From Syntrophobacterales bacterium (GTDB taxonomy: Bacteria; Desulfobacterota; Syntrophobacteria; BM002): a stretch of 5,225 nucleotides of DNA. The stretch covers positions 1 to 5,225 of the forward strand of contig JAUVTM010000156.1 of assembly GCA_030601545.1 (NCBI GenBank), in the 5' to 3' direction. A program made the translations under genes and the position numbers. Shown here in pieces: positions 1 through 5,100 of this stretch. Position 1 is the first letter of the stretch, and each line of letters starts with the position of its first letter. Under the pieces are notes generated by a model. The model searched no databases. It was not told where the DNA came from and saw only the letters and a program-made list of their open reading frames with translations.

Positions 1-1
1 T

Positions 2-250
2 CTACATGAGGCTAGAGCGGCACAGAGGATAGCTGAGAGTCGATATGAAAAGGGTCTGGTTGATTTTCTCACAGTACTGGACACCCAGCGAACCAGATTT
101 CAAGGTGAAAGTGATTTGGTGGAGGTTGATTTCGTGCTTCTAAACAATCGCGTCAATCTCCACCGGGCTCTTGGTGGCGGCTGGGCGGATCCGGGGCCGG
201 TCATGGTTAAAAAGGGAAATACAACCACGAAAGACGCGAAGGAGGAATGA
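2..250 (+). CDS. Outer-membrane efflux channel, TolC/NodT (OMF) family, C-terminal fragment
   Basis: The reading frame is open from the left edge to TGA at 248-250 and gives 82 residues; the start lies outside the window. Residues about 1-59 match the last helical segment of TolC/NodT-type channels: a stretch reading RIAESRYEKGLVDFLTVLDT (about 10-29), then a long helix ending in RALGGGW (about 55-61). 'YxxGxxDFLxVLDxQR' followed by 'LGGGW' is the characteristic end of the RND-associated outer-membrane factor family. Such proteins form the trimeric outer-membrane and periplasmic duct of tripartite pumps, which agrees with the adaptor and RND genes downstream. After GGGW a 21-residue, lysine- and threonine-rich tail follows, much of it encoded by a dispersed-repeat tract starting near 223, so the natural end of the family is probably near residue 61. 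The family call is firm; substrate and gene name cannot be assigned. Confidence 0.9.
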   Translation, partial: LHEARAAQRIAESRYEKGLVDFLTVLDTQRTRFQGESDLVEVDFVLLNNRVNLHRALGGGWADPGPVMVKKGNTTTKDAKEE

Positions 251-282
251 CGCGGAGATGCGGGGACATGGCGATGTGGCGA
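223..282 (+). repeat. Degenerate CGAAAGACGCGAA-type and GACGCGGA octamer tract
   Basis: A tract reading ACCACGAA, AGACGCGAA at 224-240 leads into four near-perfect 8-bp units at 249-280: GACGCGGA, GATGCGGG, GACATGGC, GATGTGGC. The first part lies inside the channel gene and encodes its last residues (TTTKDAKEE); the second part starts at its stop codon. From general knowledge, tracts of this kind occur as dispersed intergenic repeats in several Gram-negative phyla. No function is evident. Confidence 0.65.
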
Positions 283-288
283 AGGAAA

Positions 289-330
289 CAGCAGGCAGCA
301 GGCAGGAAGCAGCAGGCAGCAGACACTGAA
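289..330 (+). repeat. CAGCAGG heptamer tandem repeat
   Basis: Six consecutive 7-bp units start at 289: CAGCAGG, CAGCAGG, CAGGAAG, CAGCAGG, CAGCAGA, CACTGAA. The first five are close copies and the sixth is degenerate. The same heptamer reappears at 1616-1693 around the end of the adaptor gene. The tract abuts the palindromic block that begins at 331. It resembles the short tandemly repeated repetitive (STRR) class of bacterial 7-bp repeats. Confidence 0.8.
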
Positions 331-426
331 CATTTATCATTTTTGACATCAATCAACTCTAGCAGTCAGTGTCAAAATGAAAATCTAAATGACAGATGCG
401 AGATGACAAATGCGAAATGATAAATG
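331..426. repeat. Nested inverted repeat (palindromic block) between channel and adaptor genes
   Basis: A perfect 12-bp inverted repeat forms the ends: CATTTATCATTT at 331-342 and AAATGATAAATG at 415-426. Inside it, TTTTGACA (341-348) is complementary to TGTCAAAA (370-377), and the inner pairing extends to about 337-380 if one bulged T is allowed. The two pairings overlap by 2 bp, so the inner stem would use 343-348 with 370-375 when the outer stem forms. The right part of the block (387-428) is also a tandem repeat. It could be a small palindromic mobile element or an RNA hairpin in the operon transcript. It contains no ORF. Confidence 0.65.
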
Positions 427-428
427 GC
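374..428 (+). repeat. AAATGAC-type heptamer tandem repeat
   Basis: From 387 the sequence divides exactly into 7-bp units: AAATGAC, AGATGCG, AGATGAC, AAATGCG, AAATGAT, AAATGGC (387-428). There is also a 14-bp higher-order alternation in the first four units. Looser copies, AAAATGA and AAATCT, precede it at 374-386. The consensus is unrelated to the CAGCAGG tract, but the period is the same. It ends 2 bp before the adaptor ribosome-binding site. Confidence 0.7.
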
Positions 429-430
429 GC

Positions 431-434
431 GGAG
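431..434 (+). promoter_or_regulatory. Ribosome-binding site of the adaptor gene
   Basis: GGAG lies 10 nt before the ATG at 445, a slightly long spacing. An in-frame TGA at 439-441 rules out any upstream extension, so 445 is the first possible start of the adaptor frame. A competing ATG at 438 is only 3 nt from GGAG and opens a five-codon frame that stops at 453-455. Confidence 0.55.
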
Positions 435-444
435 CATATGACTT

Positions 445-1650
445 ATGAGTACTAGAAAGAAAAGACTTATTCAGTTTGGCATTAGTGTGGTTCTCATCGC
501 CATGGGTGTCGTGGGCTTGCTTGTACTGACGGCGAGCAAACCTGAAATGAAGAAGCGCAAACCTCCCGCTCCTGTACCAATGGTCCGGACCATTAAAACA
601 AATAGAGGACCCCAGACTGTGTACATCCAGGGCGAGGGCACGGTTCGACCTTTGCGGGAAATCAATCTGGTGCCGGAAGTGGGAGGTAAGGTGGTACGCA
701 TGTCTCCCGCCTTGGTAAATGGAGGTGTGTTCAAGGAAGGGGACACTTTGCTCCAGATCGACCCGGTGGATTACGAGTTAGCCGTAACCCTGGCCAGGGC
801 CAAGGTGAAAGAGGCTGAAAGTCGGCTCGAATTGGCCGAAGAAGAGGCCTTAGCAGCAGTGGAAGAGTGGCGTTTGCTCTATCCAGATAGTGCCGGCGAA
901 GATAGCAAGCCTTCGGCTCTGGTGGCCAAGGAACCACAGCTGGCCGCAGCCCAAGCTAGATTGGAGGCTGACAAGGCGAACCTGCGCAAAGCTCTCTTGA
1001 GTCTGGAGCGCACCAAGCTTAAAGCCCCTTTTGCTGGACGTGTGGGTGAGGAAAAGGTTGATGTCGGCCAATATGTCTCACCAGGTCAGGCCTTGGGAAC
1101 TCTTTATTCTACTGAGGCGGCCGAGATTGTTGTACCTCTGGAAGGGGGAGATTTGTTCTGGTTTGATGTGCCCGCTTTCACCTCGACAGACGGACGTGGG
1201 GCTCCTGCGGTGGTTCGGGCCAGTATTGCAGGCCGTGAATTGAGTTGGCCAGGTAAAGTAGTCCGGACTGAAGGAAGGTTGGATGAGCGAACTCGGATGA
1301 TTCATGTGGTGGTGCGGGTGAGTAAACCCTATGCCAGGAAGCCGCCACTGGTCTTCGGGCTTTTTGTAGCGGTGGAAATAGAAGGTCGCAAGGTACAGAG
1401 CGTAACTGTCATTCCTCGGGCAGCCCTGCATCAGGGCAACGTGGTCTGGATTGTGGATAAGGCCAGTCGACTTCGCTTCCGAAAAGTGGAGGTTGCCAGG
1501 GTCCAGGGTGACGAGGTTATTGTTACCAAGGGTTTAGAGGATGGAGAAACTGTGGTCACCACGCCCCTTAAGGCTGTCACGGATGGAATGGCCGTTAGGA
1601 TGGTAAGCAAGCCATCAGCTCTCAGCGGTCAGCGGCCAAGTAAAGACTAG
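445..1650 (+). CDS. Periplasmic adaptor (membrane fusion protein) of an RND efflux pump, AcrA/MexA-like
   Basis: This 401-residue adaptor would bridge the inner-membrane pump and the outer-membrane channel. A basic N-terminus (MSTRKKR) is followed by one hydrophobic segment at about 11-30. The protein contains no cysteine, so it is anchored by this helix and not as a lipoprotein. The order after that is typical of the family: first lipoyl half-motif with PEVGGKV and EGDTLLQIDP (about 73-107), an alpha-helical hairpin rich in Ala, Glu and Leu (about 112-190), second lipoyl half-motif KAPFAGRVG (193-201), a beta-barrel domain (about 220-315), and a membrane-proximal domain with VIPRAAL and GLEDGETVV, ending near 387. 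The last 13 residues or so (SALSGQRPSKD) have no family character and are encoded by a CAGC heptamer repeat. The length is normal for RND adaptors. It lies 194 bp after the channel gene and 477 bp before the pump. Substrate is unknown. Confidence 0.92.
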   Translation: MSTRKKRLIQFGISVVLIAMGVVGLLVLTASKPEMKKRKPPAPVPMVRTIKTNRGPQTVYIQGEGTVRPLREINLVPEVGGKVVRMSPALVNGGVFKEGDTLLQIDPVDYELAVTLARAKVKEAESRLELAEEEALAAVEEWRLLYPDSAGEDSKPSALVAKEPQLAAAQARLEADKANLRKALLSLERTKLKAPFAGRVGEEKVDVGQYVSPGQALGTLYSTEAAEIVVPLEGGDLFWFDVPAFTSTDGRGAPAVVRASIAGRELSWPGKVVRTEGRLDERTRMIHVVVRVSKPYARKPPLVFGLFVAVEIEGRKVQSVTVIPRAALHQGNVVWIVDKASRLRFRKVEVARVQGDEVIVTKGLEDGETVVTTPLKAVTDGMAVRMVSKPSALSGQRPSKD

Positions 1651-1693
1651 ACACTGGACAGCAGGCAGCGGGCAAAAGACACTAGGCAGAAGT
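1616..1693 (+). repeat. CAGC-type heptamer repeat spanning the adaptor stop codon
   Basis: Three 7-bp units, CAGCTCT, CAGCGGT and CAGCGGC, occupy 1616-1636 inside the coding region. After 15 bp of unrelated sequence that includes the TAG stop (1648-1650), units resume at 1652: CACTGGA, CAGCAGG, CAGCGGG, CAAAAGA, CACTAGG, CAGAAGT, up to 1693. CAGCAGG is identical to the unit of the tract at 289-330, so related tracts flank the adaptor gene on both sides. Confidence 0.7.
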
Positions 1694-1700
1694 TAATGTA

Positions 1701-1732
1701 AATTACAAATCACAAAACCCAAATAACAAATG
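1701..1732 (-). repeat. AATCCCA-type heptamer tract (left copy, inverted relative to the right copy)
   Basis: The sequence divides into AATTACA, AATCACA, AAACCCA, AATAACA and a partial AATGG. The units are the reverse complement of the TTGGGAT-type heptamers at 1973-2035. An exact 11-bp inverted match (AAATTACAAAT at 1700-1710, ATTTGTAATTT at 1978-1988) links the two tracts. Between them lie three palindromic blocks. Confidence 0.6.
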
Positions 1733-1733
1733 G

Positions 1734-1766
1734 TTCGACGAGCTCACCACCCTGAGCCTAGTCGAA
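1734..1766. repeat. REP-like palindrome with TTCGAC/GTCGAA arms
   Basis: TTCGAC (1734-1739) pairs with GTCGAA (1761-1766), and GCTCA (1742-1746) pairs with TGAGC (1753-1757). A small GA/CTA internal loop separates the stems, and CCACCC is the terminal loop. This resembles the widely dispersed extragenic palindromes with a TTCGAC-n-GCTCA core seen in many proteobacterial genomes, some of which are mobilised by REP-associated tyrosine transposases. No transposase is present here. Confidence 0.7.
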
Positions 1767-1790
1767 GGGCAAATAACAATGACCGAAATT

Positions 1791-1829
1791 GTCCGCGCTT
1801 CGCTTGGACTCCCCACCCTGCGGGCGGGT
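1791..1829. repeat. GC-rich double hairpin
   Basis: Two adjacent hairpins stand out from AT-rich surroundings. In the first, GTCC-GCG (1791-1797) pairs with CGC-TT-GGAC (1801-1809), with a bulged TT and a three-base loop. In the second, CCCACCC (1812-1818) pairs with GGGCGGG (1822-1828), with one A/C mismatch and loop TGC. No T-run follows, so this is not a classical intrinsic terminator. It probably belongs to the cluster of dispersed palindromes in this gap. Confidence 0.45.
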
Positions 1830-1909
1830 CCCCAGTTTCAAAATTGCAGACGTTCACATCATCTTAAAAAAAGAGAATTCCAATATATGTTTGGGTCATT
1901 GAGTACCTG

Positions 1910-1961
1910 CCCTGTGGAATTTCGCCTCTGGCGAACCTGCTAAAGGCAGGATTCCACAGGG
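1910..1961. repeat. Three-way-junction palindrome (REP/MITE-like element)
   Basis: A perfect 11-bp stem, CCCTGTGGAAT (1910-1920) with ATTCCACAGGG (1951-1961), encloses two perfect hairpins placed back to back: TTCGCC-TCT-GGCGAA (1921-1935) and CCTGC-TAAAG-GCAGG (1936-1950). All 52 bases are accounted for, with none unpaired at the junction, and two G/T wobble pairs could extend the outer stem. The fold is available to single-stranded DNA and to RNA. No long T-run follows on the + strand, so termination is not the obvious role. Exact symmetry in otherwise degenerate surroundings suggests recent insertion or selection on structure. Confidence 0.8.
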
Positions 1962-1972
1962 TGAAAATTTGA

Positions 1973-2035
1973 GATTTATTTGTAATTTGGTGCTTGGGAT
2001 TTGGGATTTCGAATTGCGGATTTGGAAATTTAGAT
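1973..2035 (+). repeat. TTGGGAT-type heptamer tandem repeat (right copy)
   Basis: Nine consecutive 7-bp units run from 1973 to 2035. The centre is two exact TTGGGAT copies (1994-2007), flanked by degenerate units such as TTGTAAT, TTGGTGC, TTCGAAT, TGCGGAT, TTGGAAA and TTTAGAT. It is the opposite-strand counterpart of the tract at 1701-1732. Stop codons make it non-coding in the forward direction. Confidence 0.65.
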
Positions 2036-2045
2036 GATTACGTCG

Positions 2046-2111
2046 CGACTTTAACGACTTTTGGGCACTTTAGGCATTTTAGCTCACTTTAGTACAATTT
2101 AGACATTTACT
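2046..2111 (+). repeat. CACTTTAG-type tandem repeat with 9-10 bp period, upstream of the pump gene
   Basis: Seven degenerate units begin at 2046, 2055, 2066, 2075, 2085, 2095 and 2104. The clearest are CACTTTAGG, CATTTTAGCT, CACTTTAGTA and CAATTTAGA. The spacing of about 10 bp puts TTT/TTTAG on one helical face, which could bend DNA. The tract ends 5 bp before the Shine-Dalgarno motif of the pump gene. Whether it is regulatory or simply another dispersed repeat cannot be told from sequence. Confidence 0.55.
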
Positions 2112-2116
2112 CTACT

Positions 2117-2120
2117 GAGG
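2117..2120 (+). promoter_or_regulatory. Ribosome-binding site of the RND pump gene
   Basis: GAGG lies 7 nt before ATG 2128, close to ideal spacing. An in-frame TGA at 2116-2118 overlaps this motif and excludes a longer N-terminus, so the start at 2128 is well fixed. Confidence 0.7.
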
Positions 2121-2127
2121 ACTGACT

Positions 2128-5100
2128 ATGAGAGGCGCTGTTGCCTGGTTTGCCGACAATCACGTTGCCGCCAATCTACTGATGATCTTTCTGTTGCTGG
2201 CCGGTGCGGTAACAGGGCTGACCACCAAGCTTGAGATATTTCCCGAGACCTCGCTGGACCTGATTTCCATCACCATGGAATACCCTGGTGCCTCGCCGGC
2301 TGAGGTGGAGGAGGCCATCGTCCGGAGAATTGAAGAAAAAGTGGCAGGGTTGGCCGGCATCAAGCGGATTGATTCAGCAGCCAGGGAAGGGTTCGCGACG
2401 GTGATCATAGAGGTCATGAACGATTGGGATTTGCAGGAACTCCTGGATGAAGTGAAGGCAGAGGTCGACCGGATCACCACCTTCCCCAACGAGGCTGAAG
2501 AGCCTGTTGTTCGGGAAGTGACCAGGCGGCGCCAGGTTCTCAATGTCACCGTTTTTGGCGATGCACCCGAGTCAACCATCAAGCACCTGACGGAGAGAAT
2601 CAAAGACGACATTACCACTTTACCTGGCATTACCCTGGCCGAACTCGCAGGTGTCCGCAAAGGAGAAATTCATATCGAAATCTCCGAGGAAACTCTCCGT
2701 CGTTACGGTCTCACCTTGGGCAAGGTTGCCGAGGCGGTTCGAAGGGCCAGTCTGGATCTGCCGGCGGGTAGCGTCAAGACGGCAGGAGGCGAGATCCTGG
2801 TCAGGACCAAGGGTCGCCGCTACTTCGCTGGGGATTACGGGGATATAGCTATAATTACCAAAACTGATGGCAGCAATGTCACTCTGGGACAGATCGCCCA
2901 GCTCAGAGATGGTTTCGAGGATGTGGATCTTTTTACCAGATTTCAGGGCAAACCAGCCGGCCTTATCGAGGTCTACAGGGTCGCCAATCAGAACGCCCTG
3001 GAGGTTGCCGCTACGGTCAAACAGTATATCGAGGAGGTAAGGCCAAGCCTGCCGGAAGGGGTGGACATTAGTATTTATCGGGACAGGTCGAGAATACTGA
3101 AAAGCAGAATTTGGCTGTTGCTGAAAAATATGGCCTTCGGCCTGATCCTGGTAGCCATACTCCTGGGAATATTTCTGAATGCCCGCCTTGCCTTTTGGGT
3201 AACTCTCGGAATACCGATATCCTTTATGGCTGGACTGATGCTCTTGTCTACATTTGACGTGTCCATCAACATGATCTCCCTGTTCGCCTTCATCATGGTT
3301 CTGGGTATCGTGGTGGATGACGCCATAGTCGTGGGTGAGAATATTTTTCGGAGACAGGAGGAGGGGGTCGAACCTCTGGAAGGAGCTGTTGAGGGGACCC
3401 TGGAGGTAGGGCGGCCGGTGGTTTTTGCAGTCCTGACCACGGTGGCGGCCTTCTATCCGCTACTTCTGGGAACCGGCGTCATGGGAAAACTCATGCGCAA
3501 CATTCCCACCGTGGTCATTCTGGTGCTTCTGGGCTCTCTGGTGGAATGCTTGCTGATTTTACCAGCCCATCTGGTGGCATCCAAACACCGAACAAGGCGA
3601 AGCATGGAGGAAAAGCGTGCGGCCCGCTGGCTGAAATGGTTCATCAGGCGGCCGTATGGCTGGGCGGTGGATTTTTGTGTCCGCTGGCGTTACGCCACAG
3701 TTGCGCTGGGTATCGCCATCTTGTTGGTGACTGTGGGAATATGGCAGGCAGGCTGGATCAAATTCACCCTGTTTCCAAAGGTTGAAAGCGATTTCCTGAC
3801 TTGCAGATTGACCATGCCGGCAGGCACACCGGTGGAGCGGACAATAGAAATCGCCGGTCTTCTGGAGCAGGCTGGTAAAGAAGCCTTGGCCGAAGCGGAC
3901 AAGAAACGGCCCGAAGATGCGCCCTCGCTATTGAAGGGTATCATCACCAGAGTAGGGATGCATGGCAGAGGGCATGGTCCGATGGCCAGTGGACCGCAGT
4001 CGGGTGGACATCTGGCCCAGATTACAATGGAGCTCCTGGAAGGAGAGAAAAGGAATGTGACCGCAACTGAACTGGGCAATTTGTGGCGCCAGAAGGTGGG
4101 AATCGTCTCGGATGCCGAGGCCATCACTTATCAGAGTGTACTCTTCAGCGCCGGCAACGCCATAGAGGTTCATATGTCGCTGGACGATCACGACTTGCTG
4201 GTGGCGGCGGCAGAGGAACTGCAAGAGGAGCTTAAAACCTATCCCGGAGTATTCGATGTAAGTGACAGCTTCCTACCGGGCAAAGACGAAATGCAGCTCA
4301 AACTGAAACTCACTGCCCGCAGTTTAGGTTTGACCTTAGATGATCTGGCCAAGCAGGTCCGGCATGCTTTCTACGGGGCCGAGGCCCTCCGCTTGCAGCG
4401 CGATCAGGATGAGGTCAAGGTTATGGTAAGGTACCCAGAGTCCAAGCGCAAGTCATTGGGTTCTGTTGAGGATATGTACATCCGGACGCCGGACGGCTCA
4501 GAGGTGCCGTTCAACCAGGTGGCTGAGGTGAAGATGGAGGAGGGCTACGCCTCCATCGAACGAGCTCAGCGTTTCCGGGTAATAAAGGTGACCGGGGACG
4601 TGGATGAGACTATCACCAACGCCAATGAGGTGCGTGTTGATCTGGAAAGCCGGGTCATGCCAAAACTGAAACAAACTTATCCAGGCTTGCGATACTCCAT
4701 GGAAGGGGAAGGCAAGGAACAGAAGGAGTCTCTGGACGATGTTGGCAGTGGTCTTGTCATTGCGCTTTTTCTGATCTACGCTCTGCTGGCCATTCCCTTC
4801 AAGTCCTTCTCTCAGCCCCTTGTGGTCATGTCGGCCATTCCTTTCGGCATAGTGGGTGCTGTGTTCGGACACTTGCTAATGGGTCTTAATCTGAGCCTTT
4901 TGAGCTTGTTCGGCATCGTCGGTCTGACTGGCGTGGTGGTCAATGACTCCCTGGTGCTGCTACATGCCACCAATCGAATCCGCAGGCAGGGAGCCAGTGT
5001 ACATGACGCCATTATTCAGGGTGGGGCTCTGCGGTTCAGGGCCGTCATTCTGACTTCTTTGACCACCTTTGCCGGCTTAACGCCAATGATTTTGGAACGC

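Noticed and set aside
343..371. TTGACA at 343-348 as a -35 box for the adaptor gene
   Set aside because: At 16-18 bp spacing the expected -10 position reads TCAGTG or similar, not TATAAT-like, and TTGACA is part of the inverted repeat TTTTGACA/TGTCAAAA.
289..428. CRISPR-like array
   Set aside because: Units are 7 bp in direct tandem, with no spacers and no 24-40 bp repeats.
438..455. Five-codon upstream ORF (ATG at 438, TAG at 453-455) overlapping the adaptor start
   Set aside because: GGAG is only 3 nt from this ATG, too close for initiation, while spacing suits ATG 445. There is no evidence of a leader-peptide function.
445..560. Lipoprotein signal on the adaptor, as in AcrA
   Set aside because: The protein has no cysteine at all, so lipidation is impossible. 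The N-terminal hydrophobic helix serves as the anchor.
1078..1431. Antisense open frame of 117 codons inside the adaptor gene
   Set aside because: It lies wholly opposite a well-supported gene, and its translation has no domain-like or membrane pattern. It is a shadow frame.
1910..1975. Intrinsic terminator after the adaptor gene
   Set aside because: The stem is strong, but it is followed by GTGAAAATTTGAG, not a U-run, and the branched fold is not the usual terminator hairpin. The other hairpins in the gap also lack T-runs.
2160..2660. Antisense open frame of 166 codons inside the pump gene
   Set aside because: Its Ser/Arg/Thr-rich composition is typical of the reverse complement of a coding region, and the sense strand encodes a clear RND protein throughout.
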